From Undaria pinnatifida (Eukaryota > Sar > Phaeophyceae > Laminariales > Alariaceae), in contig JABAKD010000028.1 in the NCBI GenBank assembly GCA_012845835.1, forward strand, positions 8,497,632 through 8,561,631: a stretch of DNA of 64,000 nucleotides, given 5' to 3'. Of this stretch, positions 1 to 11,195 are shown piece by piece (position 1 is the stretch's first letter; every line of letters begins with the position of its first letter). A model generated the notes under the pieces. The model was not told the origin of the DNA. It saw only the letters and a list, made by a program, of their open reading frames with translations, and searched no databases. A program made the position numbers and the translations under genes.

Positions 1-187
1 CCGGTGCCGACCCTCTCCAAGATTCTGGCGGGTTTACGTGCGGTGTCGCAGAGGGAGGTGATGGCGGCGGCGGTAGCTGTACGGCGGACAGCAGCGCCCG
101 GTACATCGGCCGCGCAAGCTGCAGGTACACGTCATTGAGCAAGGTCAGAAGGCCCCAGAAGCCGCCCGCCCGGGACAAGGATCGCAA
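1..187 (-). pseudogene. Partial copy of a UDP-glycosyltransferase exon, cut by the window edge
   Basis: This stretch matches the first part of exon 4 of the glycosyltransferase gene at 41989-42175 with about five visible substitutions, and it keeps the same exon start (an AG acceptor before the codon at 187, read on the minus strand). It encodes the same short residues, for example LLTLLNDVY. The matching block ends near 787. The upstream exons of that gene (signal peptide, first sugar-donor-fold strand) are not found between 787 and 3000, so this is a gene fragment or pseudogene unless the remainder lies elsewhere. Its continuation to the left is outside the window. Confidence 0.7.
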
Positions 188-787
188 CTGCTGCCGCCCC
201 GCGCCGCGCCGTGCGACACCGTGCCAAAAGCCATGTTGCCCTAGCAACGCTAATAAATCCGTCCAATCGTTCGGTTGGTTCGTTGACGGACGCCCGAGAC
301 AAGCAGTGCGGGAGACAAACAAATGAGGAGAATAACAAGTGAAAAAAACGAGATGGAGGGGGCAGAGGGGTAACATAATGTTGGGAAGGGGAGGGCTCGA
401 GGTGGGGGTGGGGAGGGACGAGGCAGGGAATGTCCAGGTGCGGTTTTGGCGTGCAAGGCGGGCAGCAGATCTCGAACCGGCTACAGCCGCCAATAGACTT
501 AGACATTGCACCCGAGGACCACCCCCCCCCCCCCCGAGAGACGTCCTATGGCAACCCGGCGCTTCGCCGGGACGATTTTTGGGTGTCTTCAGCGGAACAA
601 GGTGCCCTTGCGCTCTAGCTTACTTCTCCCGCTTACTGTTTTCGCTTCCTGCTTTCGCTTGCTTCATTTGCTAACCGTGTTCATCCACTACTCTCGCTTG
701 CTGCTCGTTGCTTTCGATCATTGCTTTCGCGTACTGCTCTCGTTCACTGCTCCCACTTACCGATCTCGCTCATTGAATCCGCTTACT
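1..787. repeat. Segmental duplication, left copy (pairs with 41989-42785)
   Basis: Position 1 aligns to 41989 and position 187 to 42175, in direct orientation. Similarity continues through the intron, including a G-rich stretch, a poly-C run near 520-535 and a degenerate short repeat of the CTGCTNTCGCTTA kind at about 610-785. It stops near 787. The left boundary is outside the window, so the full length is unknown. Divergence in the exon part is roughly 2.5 percent by eye. Confidence 0.85.
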
Positions 788-1419
788 TGTAGATGTACTT
801 GTTTAGGCTATTAATAGTACTGGCATGAGTAACTCTTTTATGTACATAGGGATCACAAGCAAGTTTGGTGCGTGCTATGCTAGAGGTGTGTGTTGAGGGG
901 GTGGTGATCTTCCTGCAGCTGATTCGAGATCGGACGAGTGGGGGGGTTACGTACAGTCAGGGTGTGTCTTAGCTTATTTCGATCTTGTTGGAACGATTGG
1001 AATGGAACGCGGCTGTTTGCATTCGTTCGTTCCCTTCCAACCTGTTTGTGTCCGACGTGAAACTTGGGAATTCTGAGCAAGCAACCGGACCGGAATTTAA
1101 TAGCTGATTTTTGCGGTGGCACCGTGCAGCTTGACTCCAGGGCAGAGGTGTACCGTCACGTGGGCAGCAATTGCTTCTGATACAGAGAGCAACTTCACAC
1201 GCAAATAGATATCAAGTCATGCTTCACAGACGACGGTGCTAGCCACCCAAGTGACACCGTCGGGACAGATCTAGAAGTTGTGATATTGCCCGCGTGGCCA
1301 GACGAAGGCTACTGAAACTCCTACGACATCGGTGCCCCACTTTTTCCAGAATATATAGTCTATCGCCAGAGCTTCGTTCGCAACCTAGTCTTTTGCCTCG
1401 TGAGCCTGCCGGTCAGGCC
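788..1419. other. Intergenic, with a possible TATA box
   Basis: No coding region is supported here. A TATATA motif at 1352-1357 lies about 68 bp upstream of the ATG at 1420 and could be the core promoter of the methionine aminopeptidase gene. This is positional inference only. Confidence 0.35.
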
Positions 1420-1448
1420 ATGGCGGTACCGCGAGGCTCCTGCCGCAG
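1420..1448 (+). CDS. Possible first coding exon of the methionine aminopeptidase gene
   Basis: An ATG in good context (CC before, G after) opens a 29-nt reading (MAVPRGSCR) that ends at a strong GTGAGC donor. A TATA-like motif lies upstream. The phase (2) does not directly match the acceptor I chose for the next recognised exon at 2503, so either another small exon lies between them or this is not the start of the gene. Treat as tentative. Confidence 0.3.
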
Positions 1449-2502
1449 GTGAGCCCTACGACGTCCACATACGCTCTTCCCCGTGAGTCCTAAGTCATTC
1501 CATGTGCACCCGTACCCTCTTGGGCCTCAAGCCACTTGCATCACCAACCAGTTGTCGTCAATCTCGTTCCAAGTGGGCCTTTCGGTTTTGCTGCACAGGA
1601 TTAGCTGCTTTGGGACATATTCCTTCTCTTCAAAAGCTTGCGGTCAGGGTGGGAACGCTAGGAATCTATTGGATTTGAGAACCAACCAACAGCGAGCAAA
1701 ATTGCTTGTCGTTCCAGGCTCCAAGCGTTTCAATGCCTTTTGGGGGGAGTTAAGACACCCCCTTAAGCTGCCCGTTGGTGTTCCTTTATTGTATTTCTTA
1801 TAATCTACAAGGGCGCCGCTCCGCGGGCGGCTGACGCCGCCCGCTACGCTCGCGCAGGGAACAATACAACTACAGTAAATGTGACGGGGGGCAGAAAGAA
1901 GAGGACCATGATTTGGTGCATCTGGCAATTTGATAGCGCCAAAAGCTACCTGTGCAGAGCTGATTACCCTGTGCTGTGCAGCGTGCTTACTGGCAATGCC
2001 ACGTTCTGGTCGTCAGTATGGGTGCAGTTTGCGGTGGGGCGGGGGGGCGGGGAAGAGGACCGAGAAAGGAAAACCAAGAAATAATACAAAAAGACGAATA
2101 CACACGTATATACCGTACCTGGTACCTGGTTCATTGCTTTTTCTTTTCACCGTGCTCGTGGGCTGATGAGCTCAGCTCAGCTGGGACCTGGTATGATAAA
2201 CTTCAGATTAACTTCCACAAACTAAAAAATCAAAAAGGTAAAGAGTTAAGACAATGAATATTAAACAAATCGAGTTGGCAGAAACCAAAGTTGGAGGGAA
2301 AAGTGAAAAGTCAAGAAACAGCTGTAAAACCTTCCAGAGCGGGAAAATAAACATGTAAAGATAACGAGTGAAAACAAAAAATACCGAAAATTCCGAAATC
2401 GAGATGACTAACCCCTAATTAATAACCCCCCCCCCCCTCCGCCGACCCTCGTCGCCGCTGCCGCTGCCGCCGCTGCGACCTGCGGCCGCTCTCTAACTAA
2501 AG
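1449..2502. other. Intron or intergenic stretch without recognised coding
   Basis: I see no convincing exon. A poly-C run at about 2428-2438 followed by a pyrimidine-rich GCC/GCT-type stretch leads to an AG at 2501-2502, which fits a polypyrimidine tract before a splice acceptor. Confidence 0.4.
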
Positions 2503-2570
2503 ATGTCGGTGGTTTGTTCATGAACAAAGGTTTTGGCGTGAGGAAGGTCGTATCAAAGAAGGCTCCCAGG

Positions 2571-2990
2571 TGTTGGTGATAGCGGCAGTGTGTATCGGCC
2601 GAGCTGCTGTAGATCATCTGATTGGATAGTTTAAATATTGAATTGTCAATTGTAGTAAGTTGATGCTGGATATTCTGGGAATATTCTTTGTGGTACTTCG
2701 GTAGGTTGTACACAAGTACGAGCTATATAATGGACCGTAGGTGTGTGTGTCGGTACATTGGTATGTGGTACATTGGACACTTATCCAGTAGGAAGGTTCA
2801 GGCATTGTTGCTGTAGGTCTGGCTATCAGGCTATTGTCATGTTCGGGGTATTGTTTGTGGTACGGAGGGTGAGGTTGTCCGCGCCCACGAGCGCTCCCAC
2901 CCTGCTCACTCCACCTTGCCTACCTGTCTCAGAAGGGCAATTGCTCAATAATGCAAGATATTTTCCCCAGAAGCCACGAGTTTACCAACA
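2571..2990 (+). repeat. Left LTR of the Copia element
   Basis: The 420-bp repeat has TG...CA ends and is nearly identical to 8385-8804. It directly follows the first CCAGG target copy. Confidence 0.95.
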
Positions 2991-5900
2991 CGCTATAGCG
3001 ACAAAGGTGTCTACTGCTCCGTCGTCCCCTTGGACTACACTAGACTGCTGTACGAGAGAGGCCTGATCAACCTGTCTCATCATGACTGAACCGGGGACAC
3101 CTGCAGGTGGCCGAGTTCAGAGTAATCCGCAGGATGTTGGTGAGAGGATGGTTTCCCTAGAGACGCAGTTGTCCCAACTTACGACTCTAGTCACGTCGCT
3201 TGTTGATCAACAGAAGGAGCAAGTGGAGTCATCTGTGTCTGCTGTCGCGCCGGGAGGCGGCGGAACAGAGTATGCTGGTGGTACGCATTCTACCGATGAT
3301 GCTACTGGCAGGACCGCGGGAGGTACGGGCGGCGATGCCCAAGGCCTTGGCGTGTCCAGCATGGGGGTTGGGAGTAGTAGCCTTGCTGGCTCAGGCTTGA
3401 ACCCTAATTTATTCGCTGTTAATCGTTCCTCTGCTGGTGCTGCAAGCTTTGGTTCGACTGGGATTGGAAGTGGGGCTGTAGGTAGCCAGTCTTTCGTTCC
3501 CGCGACTGTAGGTAGGGCTCTCGGAAGCAAGTCCTCTGTTCCTCCCGAACCTACTCCGTCGAGCAGGTGGTGGGAAAGTGTCGCCAGTGGAAACAATCTG
3601 ATTCCTGGGGCCGGCATTACTGATACAGGAGAGAAGTTGGGTGGGGGTCCTTTCAAAGTTCCCAAGGCTCCTGTTTTCGATGGGACAGACGTGTCTTACC
3701 CCTTATGGTCACAAAAATGTTCTGCTAAGTGCCCGGCACAACAATCTGTATGAGGCGTTTGTTTCCGAGACTGAGATTCCGATTGCTGACATTGGTTTCG
3801 ACTTGACCCCCTGGGTAGAGAAAGGATTCAGTGTGGGTGTGCTGCGTCAGGCTGAGATGGCATGGTGGTTTCTGTTCGACTGCTTGAAAAAGGATAGTCT
3901 GAAAACTATGGTTGGCCACGCTGGTTCTTCCAGCAAGGGTTTTCGAGTGCTGAAAGATCATTTCCTGCCGTTGAGCGAGAGTCAGATTCGTGCGCAGGAG
4001 GAGAAACTCAAATCACTGCGCATGCGTTCGAATGAGAATCCCTCGATCTTCTTTGCATCTGTGAGAGAGACGCTTGGTGTGCTTCAAATGCTGGAAGTCA
4101 AGAAAGATGACAGAGAGGTGTGCAACCTGATGCTCGAGGGGCTGTCGCATGAATATAAGACTCTGCGTGAAACTCTGGTGGTGTTCTGCCCGAATGACCC
4201 GTCGTTCATAGAGACTAAAGTGCGTGAACGGTACCTCGACTTGCAGACTCAAGGTGGTCCGAAGAAACACAGTGTTGCTCTGATGTCTAGGCCTGAGGAG
4301 AAGAGTGCGAAGAAGCAGAACTACAAGTCAAGGTCTAACTCCGAGTCTGATTCATCTAAGAAAACGGCGTTTCAAGGGAAGTGTTTCAAGTGTGGGGAGG
4401 TCGGTCACGTGAAGAAGGACTGCCTGGCTCGTGTGATCGCTCATCCCTCCCAGACCGGATCATCCAAGGACGCCAAGGATGAAAACGGTGAGATATCTGA
4501 GTTGTTAGTGCTTCTGTCCCAAACTGACTCGGACCTGAGGGATACCTGGAATGATACCATGGTGTTTCTGTCCCAAAATCTCTCAAACGATTGGAGTGAT
4601 GACACGTATCTTGCATCGTAGTATGACTCTGTACTGGTGAATTGGGTGAATTCTTATGGTGCTGATATTCCAACGCTGTGTAGTGAAGTGGCGGACAGGA
4701 TAAGGAACTATGTCGGTAGTGATCGTGTTATTCGTGATTCTATTGGTGAATATGCCACTCTCACCAAGGAGAGGTGTATCGAAGATTGGTATGCAGACAC
4801 AGGTACCGCTTTCCACATGACAGATTCTCTCTCGTGTATGAAGGATGTGAAGCCTTGCCACAAGAATGTAAAGGGAATTGGTGGCGTGACTTGTGAGGTA
4901 GCTCTTTCAGGAACTCTGGAATTGGTGTTCGTGTCTGCTGACGACGAGTTTTTGGTAGAGTTGAAGAATGTGCTGTATTGTCCCAAATTGGGGTACAACC
5001 TTTTTTCCCCCAGCGCAGAATTTGATGGCGAGTCATGGAATGGTCTTGGCGGTCCTCGTGGTGTGATGACTGCTTTCCACGGACATGTGACTTTTGAGAA
5101 TTGCGATGGCATGCTTGTTGCAACTGCGTATAGTGTGGGTGATGACTCTATTGGATCCGTGTTGGCTGCCCTCACTCCTTCAAACCCCAAGCACGAAACG
5201 AGTATGGATGTGAATGACTTTCATAACATTTATGCTCACTCACATGAAGGATTGCTTCGTACTACTGCAAAGCGACCGGGTATCGAGTTGACTGGTAGCC
5301 TAGATGCTTGTACGGGATGTTCGATGTCGAAGGCAATTAGAAAAGGGATTGCTCGTGAAACTAAATGTAGGTCAGATGAAAAGTTAGGGAGAGTTTATGT
5401 TGACCTGGGAGGGAAGAAGGCCGTTGTGTCCATAGGGGGAACGTATTACCCCATGATTGTGAAGGATGATTTCACAAGGCGTGCATGGATCTATTTCCTG
5501 AGAAGTAAATCAGACGCTGCGAGTGCTTTCCGGAGTTTTCTTGCTAGTGTGCGTGCTGATGGAATCCCATCATTGGTTGAGATTGTTAGATCTGACAATG
5601 GAGGGGAGGTTTTCGGTGGAGAATTTGCATCTGTGTGCAATGAGCTCTCGATTAAGCAAGAGTTCACCCCAGCTTACAGTCCTCAATACAACGGTGTTGC
5701 AGAGCGTGGCTTGGGATTGATAGAGGAGGCCGCAATGGCGGCTCGTGTTCAGGCGAAAGTTCTTCTTGGCCATGTACAGTTACCTAAGACTGACAGACTC
5801 TGGGCTGAGGCAATGCACTGGGCTTGCGAGGCACTTAATCACACGGCTTGTTCTGCTAACCCCGATTCCAAGTCGCCGTATGAAATGTGGTATGGGGAAG

Positions 5901-8384
5901 CTCGTCCTGCTAAACCTTATCAATTTTTGAAACCGGCGTGCTGCAAGTGGCAGCGACCGTTGAAGCTGTTTCCGAAGGGTGAGAGTTGCTTTCATGTCGG
6001 TCCTTCGAGAGATCACCCGCGTGATTGTCATAGAGTACTTACGAGGGCTGGGACTATTCAGGAAACGAGGGATGTAACGTGGGAGGCGTTGCCGTCACAA
6101 CTCCCTCCACCGCAACCTCCGTTGCCGATAGAGATCGCGGAGGAGGGAGGGGAGGAAAGTGACAACGATGTAGAAGCCGGGGTATGGCCGCTTGTAGGGA
6201 GGGGAGTTGCCCACACACTGTTGCGAAATAACGCGGCAGTGGTCCCCTCTGGTGCAGCAACGAACGAGGTAGTGGTCCCCCCTGGTGAAGCAGTCGATGT
6301 GGTTGAAAGTGTTGACGCAGAGAGTGTAGGTCGGTCGCCGTTTGCCCCCTCTGTGCCATCTTCGCCCGTTCCCTCTGTGTCGTCTCCAGCACCTGAGTTC
6401 ATCGATGGTAAGGGGCAGGGAGGGCAAGATGTGGGGGAACTAGTGTCGGTGGGTCCTGAAGAGCAGGATACAGAGTCTGTAGGGCCGGGAGGGCAGGAGG
6501 CAGAGGCAGAGGCATCTCCTCCAGTTGCTCGTCGTCCGCGGCATGTAGCTAAGCTAGATGATTTCAACAACCCTGCGCGTGAGAATGATGAAGTAAGAGA
6601 AGGTAGAACTCGCGCGCAAACCCGTGCAGTTAACCAGCAGAATGTATCTGGCCTTGCGGCTACTCTAGGGCCCGTCTGCGCAACAGAGATAATATATGCG
6701 CTGTTGGCGGAGCAGAGAGCAGGTGACGCAGTGGAATTGCCGAAAGAACTAATGCAGGACGTAGAGTCTGAGCCTGATAGCTATCAAGAAGCCCGGCAAT
6801 CGAAGTACGCCACGATTTGGGATGGAGCTATGTCTACAGAAGTTGAAGGCTTGATAAGGGCAGGAACGTTCACGTTAGCGGTAAAGATCCCAATAGGCTG
6901 TAACGTGATAGATGCTAGATGGGTTTTCAATGGAAATCAGACGAAACAGGAAAAATAGTGAAGGCCAAGGCTAGGCTTGTCGCGAAGGGCTTCAGGCAGA
7001 AGTATGGTGTAGACTATCTTGAGAGTTTCTCGCCTACTGCAAATCCTGCATCAATTCGATTGTTGGTAGCATTGGCGTGCACGTATGATTTGGAATTACT
7101 CCACTGGGACATTGAGCAGGCGTTTGTTCAGTCGAAGTTGGATCACGAGGTGTTCATGAAGTTGCCTCCTGGCTGTAGTTCGATGTCAGGAAAGGTTGTC
7201 CGTCTGAACAAGAGTTTGTACGGATTGAAGCAGGCATCTAGAACATTTTACAAGAGGCTAGTATCGGATCTAAAGAGGATTGGTTTTGAGCAGTCTCTGT
7301 GTGACCCCTGTGTGCTGCGTTTCATGATGGGAGACGAGGTGATAGGGATGGTCGCGATTCACGTGGATGGCATTCTTTATGCAGGAACTAAGAGTCTTGC
7401 CAAGGTGGTTGTAGAAGCTCTAGGCGATTCTCTTCCTACGAAGAATTTGGGTGAGGTCAAATTCTTTCTTGGTTGCGCATTTATTCGCGACCGCGAGGCT
7501 GGCATGATTGAGATTTCTCAAGAGAGTTACATCAGGAGTGTGCTTGAGAGATTCAAAATTTGTCGCACCAGCTCGACCCCTGCTTCCCCTGCTAACGATA
7601 ACAGGTCCGTGATGGAGGATGAGGAGGAAGGAGCTGTGCCGTTCCGAGAGGTGGTGGGGTGCCTGATGTGGGTCGCCAATGGGACGAGGCCCGACATCTC
7701 GAATGCTGTGCGGGCGGTGGCGAGGCACTCTCATGAGCCAAAGAAGAGAGACTGGAAGGCAGCTCAGAAGATTCTGAACTATCTTCTGGAAACGGCACAT
7801 CTAACTCTGAAGTACAAGAGAGACAGTACGGTTGATGACGTAGGCACGTTGGTGTACGTAGATGCAGACTTTGCCAGCAATGCCACTGACCGTAGATCAG
7901 TTTCGGGAGCACTAGTTGTTGTGGCTGCCTGTCTTGTAGCTTGGCTTTCTTGGACGAAATGCGTTTCGCAGTCGACTTCTGAGGCAGAGTATTTTGCGAT
8001 GGGCGATTGTGTGGAGGAGTCTCTGTTTGTGAACGGAATGCTTCAGTTCTTGAGGCCTAGCGTAGAGCCTCGTAAAGTTGACGTCCTTGAGGACAACGAG
8101 GGAGCGATTGCGCTTGCAGAGAATCCGCTTAGCTCGAGCAGGAGTAAGCACATCGACGGGAGGCACCACTTTCTTAGAAATCTGACCGAGGAGGGTGTGA
8201 TCGAGATCACGCATATTCCCAGCGAAAAACAACATGCGGACATCCTCACGAAGGCTCTGCCGAGAAGTATTTTTGAAGTTCACCGTGACTTTGCATTGGG
8301 CTCTAGGAAGTAGGAGTCTGAATTATTTTTGTTTGTCATACTGCATGTTGTGGGTCTGGTAGATACAACAGCCCCTAGGGAGGG

Positions 8385-8804
8385 TGTTGGTGATAGCGGC
8401 AGTGTGTATCGGCCGAGCTGCTGTAGATCATCTGATTGGATAGTTTGAATGTTGAATTGTCAATTGTAGTAAGTTGATGCTGGATATTCTGGGAATATTC
8501 TTTGTGGTACTTCGGTAGGTTGTACACAAGTACGAGCTATGTAATGGACCGTAGGTGTGTGTGTCGGTACATTGGTATGTGGTACATTGGACACTTATCC
8601 AGTAGGAAGGTTCAGGCATTGTTGCTGTAGGTCTGACTATCAGGCTATTGTCATGTTAGGGGTATTGTTTGTGGTACGGAGGGTGAGGTTGTGCGCGCCC
8701 ACGAGCGCCCCCACCCTGCTCACTCTACCTTGCCTACCTGTCTCAGAAGGGCAATTGCTCAATAATACAACATCTTTTCCCCAGAAGCCACGAGTTTACC
8801 AACA
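8385..8804 (+). repeat. Right LTR of the Copia element
   Basis: The 420-bp repeat pairs with the left LTR. The purine-rich AGGGAGGG just upstream fits a polypurine tract, and the second CCAGG target copy follows at 8805-8809. Confidence 0.95.
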
Positions 8805-11099
8805 CCAGGAAGGGCCCAGATTTCAAGTATACAGGATCGCTTCGACCGGGAATTAAACGCCGCGGCGGGCGGCGAGCAATTTATCGCGGGGAAAAGGAGG
8901 AGTCCTTCGTGGGGGTGATATTTGAATCTTAATTCCTTTAGAACTGCATACCCCCTTTTAGGAACTAACCACTTTGGAAGAAATATGGAATAGCTTTTAC
9001 AGTAAAAAAAGGATTTAAGAATCCGTATTTTTCGTCCCGGTTTGCACCCGTGCGATGAAGGGTTCCTTCGGGTTTCGTATTTGAAACCAGTTTCGATGTG
9101 TTGGGGTCTGACTAGTGACTAGGGTGGGCTGCTTCCTGTACAAGGATGCTGCGACGCGTTCCTTGAAGGCGCTGCACTGATTTTTCGGTAAGCGTTACCC
9201 CATGTATTGATGAACATTGAACGATGATCGAGTTAAATACGATACTGATGAACCAAAAAATCAAATCGATACGATTGTGATAGTCGATATATATATACGC
9301 CGATTGATTTCGTAGAGTGCCAACATAAAAAACGGCTAAAAACGCGGCCGTGGCTGGTTTGTATGGGATACCCGGGGAACCTGCAGGTGCCGCAAGAAAT
9401 AATGCGGCCGGATTACGCGAAGGATGGCATCCCGAAGGCAAAGTCGCCGATGCTGCCGTGGGTCATCGAGGTGAAAAAGGAGGAGGACATCGTGGGGATG
9501 AGAGAGGCTGGTAGAGTGGCAAGGTATGAGAGCAAACACGGAGACACACAGAAAGACTGGCAGGGAGACGGACGAGTCGGGTCGGATGGAATACAGCGCG
9601 ATTGTGGTGTTTTTCTTCACGGCTGTGTCGTGCGCGCGCCTGCGTGTACGCCTCGTGCTGTACTGCGCACACAGCGAACCCGTCTTTTATTGCACGAAGA
9701 AAAACACGTTTTTGTGGTTGTTGTTTCTTGTTCCAGCTCTCTGCCACCAGCTTTGTGTTCGCTCGCCGCCGCCGACATCTACCGTAGTTGCCGGTGGGCG
9801 CTGGAGGAGGAACTGAAAAACGGCAGCATTGGTCATTTTCCATGTGCTGATACCATACCGATGCAGCTCCTCCCACCGCGTTCATTTGTAGGGACCTCCC
9901 CGGTTTGACATACTCCGCGCGAAATGCTGACGTCGTGGTCGCTGCTTTCTTGGCTGTTTGGCCGTGCGGGGCCGCCGAAGATACCTCGCCTTGCGGCTGA
10001 TCCGGATACGGCGATGCCGCCGGATAATGAGTTTCCTGTTGCGTATCAAACGATAATCGAAATAGAAACGATACCGATTAACAAAACGGAATTTCGATGT
10101 TATTGTGATATTGGATACATGGGAGCCTTTGAGCAGTATCGGCATCAAAAATACGGGTGTTCCGGGGGTTGGAGGTAGAAACACGCTTGATATTTCTATA
10201 TGTATTGACTTTCGAAACGATATCCAACACGAAATTATTTGATGACTGGCCCAGTGCTCAGGCCTCTCTGAGCGACCAGATACGCTCCCATTGAAAACCG
10301 ACTAATCGCCCAGTCGCATTCGGGTAGAATGACAAGTTCGTCGCCTCAGCATTGAATCTTGTTCGCCTCCCCTTTCCCTGAACTGTTTTTTTTTGCCACA
10401 CAGAGAGGTTTTGGACTTGGCGGGGGAAGCGGTCAAGGTCGGGGCAACGACAGATGACGTCGGCCGTGTGTGCCACAACGCGACTGTGGAACGTGGGGCT
10501 TACCCTTCCCCGCTTAATTATCACGGGTTTCCCAAAAGGTAATGCCGTGTTTATGCTTTGCCAAGGGATGCGGTCCGAACGACGCGCACGATATGACGGG
10601 CTTTTTCCGTGTGGGCGACTAGTCTATTATTTGTTAATGGGATGCTTTCCTCTCCAACGGGCCGAGGTGTTAACCTTTGCTGTACTCGTAAATATATGTT
10701 ACAAAGCGCTGCCGTTGGGAAAGTGGGGGTCGCGGACGGTGCTCAGCATGTATCGCTCGTTGTTTTTGTCTTTGTCGGGGTTGGGGCTAACGTTCGGACT
10801 CTAATCGCCTTCTTGGTTTGTCACCCATTGTCCCTTGGTGCCGGACTGGCAGCTGCTGTACTAGCATCAATGAGATAATCTGCCACGGGATCCCGGACGA
10901 CACAGTTTGGAAGAGGGCATGATGATCAATGTGGATGTGACCGTGTTCTACAAGGGCTACCATGGAGACTGCTCGGAAATGTTCATGGTCGGAGAGGTAG
11001 ACCAGGCCAGCAAGGGCCTTATCGAGGTGTGTTTTCTGCATTTTTATTTCTGTTGTTGAGCATGTCTTGCGTATTGCTGTGTTTTTTCTTCTGCCTTTA

Positions 11100-11195
11100 T
11101 GTTATGGTCTGGTGTGTTCTGATATGGTCTGATTTGGTGTGGTGTGGTGTGGTATGGTATAGTGTGGTAGGTTGTAGTGTGGAGGGGAGTGTTGA
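11100..11195 (+). repeat. TGGTG-type simple repeat in an intron
   Basis: Imperfect reiterations of TGGTG, TGGTA and TGGTC lie in the intron between the fourth and fifth recognised methionine aminopeptidase exons. Microsatellite-like, no function inferred. Confidence 0.7.

Larger units (their letters stand above)
2571..8804 (+). mobile_element. Ty1/Copia LTR retrotransposon inserted in a host exon
   Basis: Two 420-bp LTRs (2571-2990 and 8385-8804), each starting TGTTGG and ending CAACA, flank an internal region, and a 5-bp target duplication CCAGG lies at 2566-2570 and 8805-8809. A purine tract precedes the right LTR. Parts in Copia order: Gag region from about 3082 to 4621 with a CCHC zinc knuckle near 4380-4425, aspartic protease (DTG) near 4795, integrase about 5200-5900, reverse transcriptase about 6920-7560 and RNase H about 7840-8250. 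Integrase before reverse transcriptase marks it as Ty1/Copia. I count about 11 differences between the LTRs, near 2.6 percent, so it is fairly young. It is a fossil that looks structurally almost whole, with perhaps one or two breaks in its coding part. I did not recognise a primer binding site. Confidence 0.95.
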
